Shown here piece by piece: positions 8,140 through 17,365 of a DNA stretch of 64,000 bases. The notes below the pieces were generated by a model, which saw only the letters and a program-made list of their open reading frames with translations, was not told the origin of the DNA and made no database searches. Both the position numbers and the translations under genes were made by a program. Within the stretch, counting starts at the first letter, position 1. The number at the start of each line of letters is the position of its first letter. The DNA is taken from positions 697,278-761,277 of the forward strand of contig SJPJ01000002.1 of the NCBI GenBank assembly GCA_007859835.1, written 5' to 3'. Origin of the DNA: Novipirellula herctigrandis (GTDB lineage Bacteria > Planctomycetota > Planctomycetia > Pirellulales > Pirellulaceae).

Positions 8140-9726
8140 ATGATTTGGTTGCTCCTAGCGAGTCTAGCCGTTTCAACCGCTGCGGCGTTGGTTCTCGTTC
8201 CCGCCGTGCGAGCACTCGCTTGCCAGATCGGCATGATCGACAAACCCGATGCCCAGCGAAAACTTCACACTAAACCGATCGCACTTGGCGGTGGCGTTGC
8301 GGTCTTCGGGTCACTGCTCGTGGGTTGCATTCTCACCCTCCTTCTCGATGTCCAGTTTTTTGGTGGCAAGTTTTCCGGCGTTTTGATGAGCGGACATTGG
8401 AAATTGCTTTTCGTTGCTGCTGGGGCAATTTTGGCAGTCGGGTTAATCGATGATCGATGGGCTCTTCGTGGTCGCCAAAAACTGCTGCTGCAATGCATGA
8501 TCGTAGCTGCGATCGCGGGTGGTGGATCGATGATTCGCGAGCTCAGCCTATTCGGTTTCGAATTCCAACTCGGCTTGCTGTCGCTTCCGGTTACGATGCT
8601 GTGGCTTTTGATTGCCATCAATGCGTTGAACTTGATCGATGGTGCCGACGGGATGGCGACGACCGTTGGAACAATCGTTTGCCTTGGACTTGGCATTTTA
8701 AGTTGCCGCGACGGTGTCAGTTTCAACGGCATTGTCTGCTTCGCGTTAGCTGGCTCTTTAATGGGCTTTTTAGCGTTCAACCGTCCTCCTGCGACGATCT
8801 TTCTCGGCGACGCTGGCAGTATGATGATCGGGTTATTCGTAGGTGTCTTAGCGATTTGGTCTAGCGTCAAAGAATCAACCATTTTGGCGTCGGCACCTGT
8901 TGCGATCCTTGCGATTCCGCTGTTTGACTCAACCGCTGCAATTCTCAGGCGATGGCTAACAGGGCGCAGTATGTACGCGACCGACCGAGCCCACCTGCAC
9001 CACTTGCTTCAAGCCAAATTTGGCAGCCATGGCATGCTTGTGGTCGTTGCTGTACTTTGCCTCATCACAACCACATTATCGGTTGTGGCAACCTTTTTCG
9101 GGCTTCCTTGGTTGGCAGGGATCGGGGTCGTCTTTGTGTTGGGTCTACTTATCGTGACTCGTTCCTTTGGTTACGCCGAATTCCGCTTGGTGTTAAGCCG
9201 GATGGCAGGAATTTATCGATCGTTTTCTACGTCACCGCGAGACACCGAATCGAGAAAGCTGGAGCGACAACATGCGCTTCAAGGAAATGGCGCGTGGGAA
9301 ACGGTCTGGGAACCTTTGGTGGAATTTGCCAAATCCCACGATCTTGCGAGCATCAAAATCGACTTGAACATGGCATGGCTACACGAAGGTTATCATGCGT
9401 CTTGGCAGAGCGTCCGGCTACCGGAAAAAGCCAATCAGCTTAGCATGAGCGTGCCTCTTTTCACGCGTCAAACGATGAACGAGAGTGAAATGGCGATTGG
9501 CCGACTGCATATCATTGCTCCTGCCAACACACCGATGATCTACCAAAAAGTAGCTGAATTTGTCGAGCGATTGGATGAACTTGGGCCTCAAATCGACCAC
9601 GTCATCGAGCAGCTCTCTGCGGATGACACATCGCACGATTCCAAGGTTTTCCACTGGCCAAAACGCAGCGAAACGGTCGCTCCAACGAGCGAGCAAACTG
9701 CCAGACAGCCCACCGGGGCGAATTAG
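8140..9726 (+). CDS. Undecaprenyl-phosphate sugar-1-phosphate transferase (WecA/TagO/MraY family) with C-terminal extension
   Basis: 528 residues. The first 350 or so form a multi-helix membrane core with the family motifs: DKPDAQRKLHTKP (about 35-46), GLIDDR with the Asp pair at 104-105, NLIDGADGMA (164-173), FLGDAGS (221-227) and the His-rich RAHLHHLLQ loop. These enzymes transfer a HexNAc-1-phosphate from UDP-sugar to undecaprenyl phosphate, the first step of lipid-linked glycan assembly. Typical members end near 350 residues. Here about 175 soluble residues follow, with no transmembrane segment and no domain I recognise. The divergent export genes suggest exopolysaccharide synthesis. Confidence 0.93.
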   Translation: MIWLLLASLAVSTAAALVLVPAVRALACQIGMIDKPDAQRKLHTKPIALGGGVAVFGSLLVGCILTLLLDVQFFGGKFSGVLMSGHWKLLFVAAGAILAVGLIDDRWALRGRQKLLLQCMIVAAIAGGGSMIRELSLFGFEFQLGLLSLPVTMLWLLIAINALNLIDGADGMATTVGTIVCLGLGILSCRDGVSFNGIVCFALAGSLMGFLAFNRPPATIFLGDAGSMMIGLFVGVLAIWSSVKESTILASAPVAILAIPLFDSTAAILRRWLTGRSMYATDRAHLHHLLQAKFGSHGMLVVVAVLCLITTTLSVVATFFGLPWLAGIGVVFVLGLLIVTRSFGYAEFRLVLSRMAGIYRSFSTSPRDTESRKLERQHALQGNGAWETVWEPLVEFAKSHDLASIKIDLNMAWLHEGYHASWQSVRLPEKANQLSMSVPLFTRQTMNESEMAIGRLHIIAPANTPMIYQKVAEFVERLDELGPQIDHVIEQLSADDTSHDSKVFHWPKRSETVAPTSEQTARQPTGAN

Positions 9727-10034
9727 CTTCGCGAAGCGATCGGGATCCCTTGCCCAATTCGTACCGATCCGCTACCTTTCTTGGCTTCTTGATCCGTGGA
9801 ACAATCATCCAAACCGATGGTCGCCACGGTTCTTTCCAATTCGTTTTCGCCACTGCACTTTGGGACGAAGGGCATACGCCGATTGCTTGGAACAGACTTT
9901 TTGCACCAGCTTTCCGGCCGCTCTGGTTTCGACCGAAATCGATGCGACAGACTTAATCTCTATAGTTTTTCGCGTTTTTTCGGTGATTCTCGTAGCCCGC
10001 AGCCGGCCACATCAAAAGGTTTAAGAAACACTTA
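9727..10034 (+). other. Leader region of rpsB
   Basis: 308 bases between the sugar-phosphate transferase and rpsB, both on the plus strand. An AT-rich tract with TATAGTTTTT lies about 75 bases before rpsB and could be promoter or leader. Ribosomal protein S2 leaders are often autoregulatory, but I could not fold a convincing known element here. Confidence 0.4.
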
Positions 10035-10832
10035 ATGACCACGACTCCATCAAGCCCAATCGTACAAGAAATGATCGAAGCGGGTGTCCATTTTGGGCAC
10101 CGAACGAGTCTCTGGAATCCAAAGATGGCACCGTACATCTTTGGCCGCAAGAGCCAAATTCACATCATGGACATCCGCGAAACCCTGCGCGGCATGCTCC
10201 GAGCCAAAAAATATCTTAGCCAAGTGGCCGCTGGCGGTAGCTTGATTCTGTTCGTCGGCACCAAACGCCAAGCAGGCGAAGCGATGGAAGAGCAGTCGCT
10301 GCGATGCGGAATGCCTTTTGTATCCGAGCGTTGGCTGGGTGGTACGTTGACCAATTTCCGCACCATTCGCAGTCGTTTGGGTCGCTTGGAAGAACTTGAA
10401 GGCTTGAAGGCCAGCGGCGAATGGGATAATTACAGCAAAAAAATGCAGTCCGCATTAAACCGCGAGTACCGGAAAATGTACCGCAACCTGAACGGACTTC
10501 GTACCATGAACCGGTTGCCCGAATGCCTGTTCATCGTTGACCCCGGTAAAGAACGTAACGCCGTACGGGAAGCCAAGCGACTTGGAATTACCACAGTTGC
10601 ATTGATCGATACCGACAGCGATCCTTCGTTGATCGACTTGCCGATCCCAGGCAACGACGACGGGATTCGCAGCATCGAATTGATCATGAAGCAATTGGCT
10701 GATGCCGTGATTCAAGGCAAGGGTCAAGCAGCGATGGAAAAGGGGAAGACGCCTGAAGCAGTTGCTCCAGCGGGTGCGGAAGCCGAAATGGTTGCTGCCG
10801 CAACGACAACCGAAGAACGCCCTGCGGAGTAA
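10035..10832 (+). CDS. rpsB: 30S ribosomal protein S2
   Basis: 265 residues. The N-terminus ([23 protein letters not shown]) and the blocks [21 protein letters not shown] and [16 protein letters not shown] are classic S2 signatures. The last 35 residues are a variable Ala/Glu/Thr tail, longer than in E. coli (241 residues). S2 binds late to the head of the 30S subunit and is needed with S1 for initiation. The gene heads the conserved order rpsB-tsf-pyrH-frr. A hairpin plus T-tract lies about 100 bases downstream, so much of its transcription may end before tsf. Confidence 0.99.
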   Translation: MTTTPSSPIVQEMIEAGVHFGHRTSLWNPKMAPYIFGRKSQIHIMDIRETLRGMLRAKKYLSQVAAGGSLILFVGTKRQAGEAMEEQSLRCGMPFVSERWLGGTLTNFRTIRSRLGRLEELEGLKASGEWDNYSKKMQSALNREYRKMYRNLNGLRTMNRLPECLFIVDPGKERNAVREAKRLGITTVALIDTDSDPSLIDLPIPGNDDGIRSIELIMKQLADAVIQGKGQAAMEKGKTPEAVAPAGAEAEMVAAATTTEERPAE

Positions 10833-10865
10833 TTCCGGTAACCCTAAACCGCCCACCCCCCTAAA

Positions 10866-10895
10866 GCGTGGATCCCTGAAGCGTGGATCCCTGAA
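10866..10895. repeat. Two tandem 15-bp units after rpsB
   Basis: The unit GCGTGGATCCCTGAA occurs twice in perfect tandem just after the rpsB stop. A third partial match (GCGGA) follows. It lies upstream of the rpsB terminator. Function unknown; slippage is the simplest origin. Confidence 0.8.
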
Positions 10896-10928
10896 GCGGA
10901 CCTTCGAGTCTTAATCAACAATTTGCCA

Positions 10929-10950
10929 AGCCAGTCGCCACTGGCTTTTT
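10929..10950 (+). terminator. Rho-independent terminator after rpsB
   Basis: A 7-bp perfect stem AGCCAGT/ACTGGCT with a CGCC loop (10929-10946) is followed directly by further T residues. It separates rpsB from tsf, which many bacteria co-transcribe. Confidence 0.85.
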
Positions 10951-11072
10951 CGTCTATAGCGCCGTTCCCTGCGTTTGCAATGATTCGTGAACGCGAGCGA
11001 AAATCCGCGATTCGGCCCGGCGTCTGTCTGTCCAGTACTCCTGTTTAACCTAACTGTATCATAGGAAAGAGA

Positions 11073-12059
11073 ATGTCTATCTCAGCAAAAGACATCGCGA
11101 ATTTAAGAAAAGCAACCGGCGCCGGCATGATGGATTGCAAGGCTGCGTTACAAGAGTCGGGCGGTGACCTCGACGGAGCGATGGATTATCTACGTAAAAA
11201 GGGCCAAAAGGTAGCCGCAAAACGTGCGGATCGCGAAACCTCCGAAGGTGTGGTTGTCTCGTTGGTCGATAAAAACGCCAAAGAGGGCATCATCCTCGCC
11301 ATCGGTTGCGAAACCGACTTTGTTGCCAAAAACGATGACTTCATCGCATTCGTCAACCAGCTCGCAAAAATCGCTGCGGACAATAAGGCCAACACGACCG
11401 ACGAAGTCATGGCCTTGCCATTTGATGACACGACCATCGGTGAAAAGCTGATTGCTCAAACGGGCGTGATCGGCGAGAAGATTCAAATCGTCGGTTACAA
11501 TCGAATACAGGGCGAAAATTTAACGTCCTACATCCATGCCGGTAGCAAAATCGGCGTGATTGTCTCCTACAAAGAAGGTGGCAAAGAATCCGAAGCACCC
11601 CAATTCTTCCGAACCGTTGCGATGCACATCGCAGCGATGAATCCATCGATTCTTCGTCCAGAAGAATTTGATGATGAATTGGTGACCAAAGAAGCCGAAG
11701 CACTTCGCGCCCAAATCATCGCGGAAAACGAGACGAACGAACGCGAAAATCTTGGCAAGCCACAGAAAAATGTTCCTCAGTATGCCAGTAAGCGGCAGCT
11801 GACTCCGGAAGTCTTGAAGCAAGCTGAAGAAGCGATTAAGGCGGAACTGAAAGCCGAAGGCAAGCCAGAAAAAATCTGGGACAAGATCGTCCCGGGTAAA
11901 ATGGAGCGATTCATTGCCGACAATACATTGCTCGATCAAGAACGATGCTTGTTGAGCCAAACCTTTGCTTTGGACGATACAAAAACTGTCGAAGCGGCCA
12001 TCGCAGACTTCAGCCCCGAAAGCGAAGTTGTCGAATTCACGCGAATTTCGGTTGGCTAA
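11073..12059 (+). CDS. tsf: Elongation factor Ts
   Basis: 328 residues. The N-terminal UBA-like domain reads ISAKDIANLRKATGAGMMDCK, followed by KALQ/EA-type sequence and the TDFVAKNDDF motif that contacts EF-Tu. The dimerisation core continues to the C-terminal KIVPGKMERFIADNTLLDQ block. EF-Ts is the nucleotide-exchange factor for EF-Tu. It is longer than E. coli EF-Ts (283), with extra residues in the central coiled-coil region (about 205-240). AGGAAAGAG lies just before the ATG, a good ribosome binding site. The gene is flanked by terminators on both sides. Confidence 0.99.
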   Translation: MSISAKDIANLRKATGAGMMDCKAALQESGGDLDGAMDYLRKKGQKVAAKRADRETSEGVVVSLVDKNAKEGIILAIGCETDFVAKNDDFIAFVNQLAKIAADNKANTTDEVMALPFDDTTIGEKLIAQTGVIGEKIQIVGYNRIQGENLTSYIHAGSKIGVIVSYKEGGKESEAPQFFRTVAMHIAAMNPSILRPEEFDDELVTKEAEALRAQIIAENETNERENLGKPQKNVPQYASKRQLTPEVLKQAEEAIKAELKAEGKPEKIWDKIVPGKMERFIADNTLLDQERCLLSQTFALDDTKTVEAAIADFSPESEVVEFTRISVG

Positions 12060-12101
12060 AATCAACGTTGCTGGCTCTTTTGTTGCTGGCTCGATAAAAC
12101 A

Positions 12102-12139
12102 AACCTCGTTTGGCCCCCATCGGGCTCGACGAGGTTTTT
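12102..12139 (+). terminator. Rho-independent terminator after tsf
   Basis: The stem AACCTCGT/ACGAGGTT (12102-12109 and 12129-12136), with further pairing possible in the GGCCCCCATCGGGC loop, is followed by T residues to 12139. It lies about 45 bases after the tsf stop. Confidence 0.85.
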
Positions 12140-12201
12140 GTTTATACTTTTTGGCACGCCTCTGTTACCCTTTCGCCTCCAATACAGCATCCTGAGCTAT
12201 C

Positions 12202-12942
12202 ATGTCGAACGAGCCTGCTACCGAACCAACATTGCACTTCAAACGGGTAATCTTGAAACTTAGCGGCGAAAGCTTGGCCGATTCCGGTGGCCGAGGCATC
12301 AGTGCACATGAAGCGGGCGAGATTGCGAGGCAAATCAAACAAGCACACGATACCGGTTGTGAAATTGCAATCGTCATTGGCGGTGGAAACATCCTTCGTG
12401 GGGCACAGTTCTCCGGCAGCAATTCCCTGGTCCACGAAGCGACAGCCCATTACATGGGAATGCTCGCCACGACGATCAACTCTCTTGCGATGCAAGACGC
12501 CTTGGAAGCTCAGGGACTCGAGACACGCGTGATGTCAGCGATTCCGACGGAAAAGATCGCGGAAACCTTCATCCGCCGTCGCGCCCTTCGGCATCTCAGC
12601 AAAGGCCGTGTCATCATCCTCGCGGCGGGAATTGGCAACCCGTTTGTGACGACCGATACCGCCGCTGCTCAACGAGCCTTGGAACTTGAAGCCGACATTG
12701 TCCTCAAAGCCACTCGTGTGGACGGCGTCTTCAGTGACGACCCTGAAAAGAATCCGCACGCTGTTCTATACGACACTTTGACCTACACCCAAGTGATTGA
12801 AAAGAAACTGCGGGTGATGGACGGCACGGCGATCGCGCTTTGCAGCGAGCATAACAAGCCCATTCTAGTGTTTAATTTTAAGCAAAACGGCAATATCGTT
12901 CGCGCGATCTCGGGCGAGACCGTAGGCACGCGGATTGGGTAA
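12202..12942 (+). CDS. pyrH: UMP kinase
   Basis: 246 residues of the amino-acid kinase fold. Signatures are LKLSGESLA near residues 17-25, [11 protein letters not shown] (about 55-65), the N-terminal half of the UMP site around [19 protein letters not shown], and the late block [19 protein letters not shown]. The enzyme phosphorylates UMP to UDP in pyrimidine nucleotide synthesis and is usually hexameric and GTP-regulated. The gene lies between tsf and frr, as in most bacteria. A weaker hairpin lies between it and frr. Confidence 0.98.
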   Translation: MSNEPATEPTLHFKRVILKLSGESLADSGGRGISAHEAGEIARQIKQAHDTGCEIAIVIGGGNILRGAQFSGSNSLVHEATAHYMGMLATTINSLAMQDALEAQGLETRVMSAIPTEKIAETFIRRRALRHLSKGRVIILAAGIGNPFVTTDTAAAQRALELEADIVLKATRVDGVFSDDPEKNPHAVLYDTLTYTQVIEKKLRVMDGTAIALCSEHNKPILVFNFKQNGNIVRAISGETVGTRIG

Positions 12943-13077
12943 AGCGAATAAATGGAGCCGAATCCAGCATAAGAACTCTGGATTCAGCACCGCAAATTCC
13001 TCGACTGCTACCGCGTTGCTCACCAAAACGACTAAACTGAACTTGTGCGGCAAGCGTACTACAGTGACCTATGTGAG

Positions 13078-13107
13078 AACGGGATATCCTCGCCCGTTTT
13101 CGTTTTT
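13078..13107 (+). terminator. Possible weak terminator between pyrH and frr
   Basis: A 6-bp stem AACGGG/CCCGTT with a 9-base loop is followed by TTCGTTTTT. It is weaker than the two upstream terminators and the T-tract is interrupted. It could instead be an attenuating hairpin in the frr leader. Confidence 0.5.
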
Positions 13108-13133
13108 CTCTGACTTTCCCAAAAGGATGCAAG

Positions 13134-13694
13134 ATGTCCAACGATGATGTGTTACTCGATACCGAAGAACGAATGGAAAAAGCGATTTCGGTGCTTAGTA
13201 ATAACCTTTCCGGTATTCGAACAGGCCGGGCTAATCCAGGTTTGGTCGATTCGCTGAAGGTGGACGTTTACGGTTCGTCAACGCCTCTAAAGCAGCTCGC
13301 TTCGATTGGCACACCCGAACCTCAGCAGATTGTCATTCGCCCCTACGACACATCGACGATCAAGGAAATTGAAAAGGCTATCGTCGCAGGCGATCTTGGA
13401 CTGAATCCGCAGAATGACGGCCGGATCATTCGGTTGAACGTCCCCGCATTGTCGACCGACGTGCGAAAAAAAATGGTCGCTCGGATTAAAGAATTGACCG
13501 AAGAATCCAAAGTGTCGATTCGGAATATTCGACGTGATGCCAACAAGGCCATTGATGCATCGGAAAAAGCAAAAGAAATCTCCGAAGATGATCGCGACTC
13601 GATGAAAGAAAGCGTTCAGGAATTGACGAAAAAATTCGAAAACCAAGCGACTGAACTCGCCAAGGTTAGAGAGTCGGAAGTACTTGACGCTTAA
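13134..13694 (+). CDS. frr: Ribosome recycling factor
   Basis: 186 residues, the normal family length (E. coli 185). Signatures are the TGRANPGLVDSLKVDVYGSS start of the domain, PLKQLASIG, IRPYDTSTIKEIEKAI, and the C-terminal RNIRRDANKAID helix. With EF-G it splits post-termination ribosomes. It ends the rpsB-tsf-pyrH-frr block. An AAAAGGA stretch upstream of the ATG serves as ribosome binding site. Confidence 0.99.
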   Translation: MSNDDVLLDTEERMEKAISVLSNNLSGIRTGRANPGLVDSLKVDVYGSSTPLKQLASIGTPEPQQIVIRPYDTSTIKEIEKAIVAGDLGLNPQNDGRIIRLNVPALSTDVRKKMVARIKELTEESKVSIRNIRRDANKAIDASEKAKEISEDDRDSMKESVQELTKKFENQATELAKVRESEVLDA

Positions 13695-13727
13695 GATCGA
13701 TGCACGGAATCGATGCTTCACAATTCA

Positions 13728-13749
13728 GTTCGGGAACTCCCTCCCGAAC
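13728..13749 (+). other. Hairpin between frr and zwf
   Basis: An 8-bp perfect inverted repeat GTTCGGGA/TCCCGAAC with a 6-base loop lies about 35 bases after the frr stop. It has no T-tract, so it is not a standard intrinsic terminator. It could be an mRNA 3'-end stabiliser or a factor-dependent stop. Confidence 0.5.
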
Positions 13750-13803
13750 CGGTTGTCGATGCTCGCAATACAATAATCGCACAAACAAGGAACGAACAAG
13801 GCG

Positions 13804-15258
13804 ATGGCGAATACGATCGTTATTTTTGGCGCGTCAGGTGACTTGACTAGCCGCAAATTGATTCCTGCGCTCTATCGTCTGTTTCAAAAGAAACGTTTAC
13901 CCGACGGCTCTCAAATTGTGGGTGTTTCACGCAGCGACTTCGAGAGCGAGCAATGGCGCCAGTCGCTGAGAACCAGTGTTGAAAAGTTCGCCGGCGATTG
14001 TTTCGACAATGAAACGTGGAACCAGTTTGCCGAGAATATTTTCTACCACGCTGGGGATATCAAAGAAGCGGGCGATTTTAAAGCGCTCGCCAAGTTCCTC
14101 GATAGCATCGAACCAGAACACAATTCGGGTCGTTTGTATTATCTATCGACGATGCCCCAATTATACGAAGAGGCGCTCAAGCAACTCGGCGCTGCGGGAC
14201 TCAATGACGACTCGGATGGATTCCGCCGGGTCATTATTGAAAAGCCGTTCGGGACCGATCTGAAATCCGCTCAAGCGTTGAATGCGTCAATTCATGGTGT
14301 ATTTCGTGAAGATCAGATCTATCGCATCGACCACTATCTGGGCAAAGAAACGGTTCAAAACATTTTCGCCTTGCGGTTTGCGAACAGCATTTTTGAACCA
14401 ATCTGGAATCGGAACTACGTCGACCATGTCCAAATCACCGTTGCCGAAGAAGTCGTGGTTGGCCGCCGTGCTGGCTACTATGATACGGCGGGGATTCTCC
14501 GCGACATGTTCCAAAATCATCTGCTTCAATTGATGATGATCACGGCAATGGAACCGCCTGCCCGTTACGACGCGGCGCTCGTGCGTGATGAAAAAGTCAA
14601 AGTGCTGCATAGCATCCGGCACATGACCGGTGGCGATTTCGCATCCGACACGGTTCGAGGGCAATACAAAGGTTACTTGAGAGAAGAAGGCGTCCCCAAA
14701 GGTAGCGACACCGAAACGTTCGCTGTTTTGAAACTGTTTTGTGACAATTGGCGTTGGAAAGACGTACCGTTCTATTTGCGCAGCGGCAAAGGAATGTCGT
14801 GCCGGACGACACAAATTGTGATTCAGTTTAAAAACGTGCCACATATCCTATTTGGCGAAAAGACACGCGAACCACTCGGCAATCGTTTGGTGATGCAAGT
14901 CCAACCGGCCGAAGGCATCCAGTTGCACTTTGAAACCAAGGTGCCCGATTCGGAAATGAAGACGCGCACGAGTACTCTCGACTTTAGTTTTAGTAACACG
15001 CCGGGCGGCAAGTCATTGCCCGATTCATATCAACGACTTTTGCTTGATGCTTTAACGGGCGATGCGAGTTTGTTTGCACGTAGCGACGAAGTGGAATTGG
15101 CTTGGGGCATCATCGATCCGATCCTCGCCGCATGGCGAAGCCCCGCCGCCCCGCCACTTTTCCAATACGAAACCGGTTTTTGGGGACCACCCGAATCATC
15201 CAAATGGATGTACAAACAAGACCGTGAATGGTTCGACGTATGCCCCGTGTTGTCATAA
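13804..15258 (+). CDS. zwf: Glucose-6-phosphate 1-dehydrogenase
   Basis: 484 residues, normal for the family. The N-terminal NADP-binding motif is GASGDLTSRKLIPALY. The substrate and catalytic motif RIDHYLGKE with the catalytic His is in the middle, preceded by IIEKPFGTD. It oxidises glucose-6-phosphate to 6-phosphogluconolactone, making NADPH at the head of the oxidative pentose phosphate pathway. No pgl or gnd gene follows; the next gene is convergent. Its link to the translation block upstream is position only. Confidence 0.98.
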   Translation: MANTIVIFGASGDLTSRKLIPALYRLFQKKRLPDGSQIVGVSRSDFESEQWRQSLRTSVEKFAGDCFDNETWNQFAENIFYHAGDIKEAGDFKALAKFLDSIEPEHNSGRLYYLSTMPQLYEEALKQLGAAGLNDDSDGFRRVIIEKPFGTDLKSAQALNASIHGVFREDQIYRIDHYLGKETVQNIFALRFANSIFEPIWNRNYVDHVQITVAEEVVVGRRAGYYDTAGILRDMFQNHLLQLMMITAMEPPARYDAALVRDEKVKVLHSIRHMTGGDFASDTVRGQYKGYLREEGVPKGSDTETFAVLKLFCDNWRWKDVPFYLRSGKGMSCRTTQIVIQFKNVPHILFGEKTREPLGNRLVMQVQPAEGIQLHFETKVPDSEMKTRTSTLDFSFSNTPGGKSLPDSYQRLLLDALTGDASLFARSDEVELAWGIIDPILAAWRSPAAPPLFQYETGFWGPPESSKWMYKQDREWFDVCPVLS

Positions 15259-15356
15259 ACACGCCTTTGCCCCGATGAAATCGTTCCGGCTTGGCAGAAT
15301 TCGCGCCGGCCTAGCAAAGGTTGAAGAAACGTTTCGCGGACATTTCCAACGCCCCA

Positions 15357-15983
15357 TTAAGGCGTCAGAAAAACCTGAAGCGCACGACAGCCATGGGCTC
15401 CCAATACGAGAGACTGTTCGATGTCCGCCGTCTTACTAGGCCCAGACACGAAAACCCCGAAAGGCGACTTAGGCGTTCCAATCCGAGCATAGGCTTGGTG
15501 CATGTGATGGACGATTTCTCGCCGCGAAACTACGATCGCTAGATATTGGGCAATGAACAACAAAGCTCGATGCGGCATTGCCTGACCATCGATCCAAATC
15601 GCTCCATTTTCAGCCACCGCGAACTCTCCTTTCGCAATCGTCCAATCCACGGCTGACAAATCATGGGGGTCCTTGATTTGGGAAACATCAAAACTACTTT
15701 GGACCGCTTCGGGAACGAGCGAGACGACTCGCTCGGCCGATGCAAAGACATCGATTTGGTTCAAAATGTCGGTCGCCTCGTGTGGGTTGTCGAGCATATG
15801 AACTGCACCACCAACACTTTCTAGCATCGCGACAAACGCACCAAGCGGATCGTCAAAATGCGTCAGCATGGATTCGTCCGGCGTCGGCAACCCGGGCGAA
15901 GAAATATCCATCACCATCAAGCGATCTAAAATCGCTCGTCGACTCTTTGTGATCGATTCGTTTTGTTGGAGCATCTCTTTCAT
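15357..15983 (-). CDS. lutC: LUD-domain protein, LutC-like lactate utilization subunit
   Basis: 208 residues from the ATG at 15983, which shares ATGA with the lutB stop codon; a frame extending further upstream overlaps lutB and is not favoured. The sequence has the LUD domain pattern: an N-terminal helical part, then VVSLVPEAVQSSFDV, SAVDWTIAKGEFAVAENGAIW and a C-terminal GPSKTADIEQSLVLGAHG, the family hallmark. In Bacillus, LutABC oxidises L-lactate to pyruvate. It is the last gene of the operon and converges on zwf. Confidence 0.93.
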   Translation of the reverse strand: MKEMLQQNESITKSRRAILDRLMVMDISSPGLPTPDESMLTHFDDPLGAFVAMLESVGGAVHMLDNPHEATDILNQIDVFASAERVVSLVPEAVQSSFDVSQIKDPHDLSAVDWTIAKGEFAVAENGAIWIDGQAMPHRALLFIAQYLAIVVSRREIVHHMHQAYARIGTPKSPFGVFVSGPSKTADIEQSLVLGAHGCRALQVFLTP

Positions 15984-17365
15984 TTTCGGTTCTTCGCGTA
16001 CCAGTGGCGGAAACTTTCCTTCGGTGGCTCGGGCAATTCGCGAGCGATCGTCCATGTGTTGAATCGATGGTGGGTTGCCCAGTGCGGCAGGAAACGAAGC
16101 GAGGTTCGCCCCAACCACCCGGCTAACGAAAACACTTTCGCATTGCGAAACAACAAGGATGCTGCTTTCATGCTAATTCGTTTGTCATACGACAAGAGCC
16201 CTTGCTTACCGATTTCTTTCCGCCACGCCAACAATTGATGATGCAGTGGAATCTTTACAGGACAAACGTCGGTACACGATCCACAGAGACTGCACGCATA
16301 TGGCAAACTTTTGTGTTTGATCGAATCACGCGTTGGCGACAAAACCGAACCGATCGGCCCCGGTATCGTCGCTTGGTAGCTATGCCCGCCGCTTCGCCGG
16401 TACACAGGGCATGTATTCATACACGCACCACAGCGAATGCAATGCAAGGCTTCACGGAATTCACTGTTGTGGCGCAATTTGCTGCGTCCGTTATCGACTA
16501 ATACAATATGCAATTCGCTATTGCGATCGCGTGGCCCATGAAAGTGCGACGTATACGCTGTGATTGGCTGTCCGGTAGCCGAACGAGCGAGCAAGCGAGT
16601 AAAAACGCCCAGGTCTTGGAACCGGGGAATCAACTTCTCGATCCCCATGCAGGCGATGTGCACACGCGGTAGTGAAGCGCCCAAATCAGCGTTTCCTTCA
16701 TTGGTACAAACAACGAACCCGCCGGTTTCTGCGATTCCAAAATTGACGCCAGTGATTCCCACTTCGCCTGCCAAAAATTTACTCCGCAAATGGCCCCGTG
16801 CCGCTTCGGCAAGATACTTTGGATCAGCCGCTCCCTTATCCGTTCCCAAGTGTTCATGGAAGGTTTCGCCCACTTCTTCTTTCTTCAAGTGAATCGCGGG
16901 CAGAACGATATGGCTAGGTGTTTCGTCCCGCAATTGGACAATCCGTTCCCCCAAATCGGTATCGACAACGTCAACACCATTATCTTCCAAGAAATGGTTT
17001 AGTCCGCATTCCTCGGTTAGCATCGATTTGCTTTTCACAATGCGTTTGGTGTCATGGTCACGGAGGATTTGCAACACAATTTGATTGTGTTCCTCGGCAT
17101 CAGCAGCCCAGTGGACGGTAGCTCCGAGTGCGGTCGCGTTTCGTTCGAACTCGACTAGATAATTACCCAAGTTCGCGATCGTAGCTGTCTTGATTTGGGA
17201 AGCCATACTGCGCAAGTATTCCCATTCACCCACCGTCGAGGCTTGCTTATCGCGTTTCCCACGAACAAACCAAAGTGCTTTGTCGTGCCATGGAGATCGG
17301 TCACCGTTGGTAACAAACGGTTTCGCAGCAGTGGGATGATCGATAATCGGCAAGGTCACACTCAT
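15980..17365 (-). CDS. lutB: Iron-sulfur protein LutB-like (L-lactate dehydrogenase complex)
   Basis: 461 residues. The N-terminal two-thirds are a LUD domain (INFGIAETGG and similar). The C-terminal third has two 4Fe-4S motifs, CIRCGACMNTCP and CSLCGSCTDVCP, and then a helical DUF3390-like tail. This is the LutB/YkgF architecture; it passes electrons between the LutA-type cysteine-rich subunit and LutC. The gene overlaps both neighbours by the four bases ATGA, so translation is probably coupled and the three proteins made in equal amounts. Confidence 0.96.
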   Translation of the reverse strand: MSVTLPIIDHPTAAKPFVTNGDRSPWHDKALWFVRGKRDKQASTVGEWEYLRSMASQIKTATIANLGNYLVEFERNATALGATVHWAADAEEHNQIVLQILRDHDTKRIVKSKSMLTEECGLNHFLEDNGVDVVDTDLGERIVQLRDETPSHIVLPAIHLKKEEVGETFHEHLGTDKGAADPKYLAEAARGHLRSKFLAGEVGITGVNFGIAETGGFVVCTNEGNADLGASLPRVHIACMGIEKLIPRFQDLGVFTRLLARSATGQPITAYTSHFHGPRDRNSELHIVLVDNGRSKLRHNSEFREALHCIRCGACMNTCPVYRRSGGHSYQATIPGPIGSVLSPTRDSIKHKSLPYACSLCGSCTDVCPVKIPLHHQLLAWRKEIGKQGLLSYDKRISMKAASLLFRNAKVFSLAGWLGRTSLRFLPHWATHHRFNTWTIARELPEPPKESFRHWYAKNRK

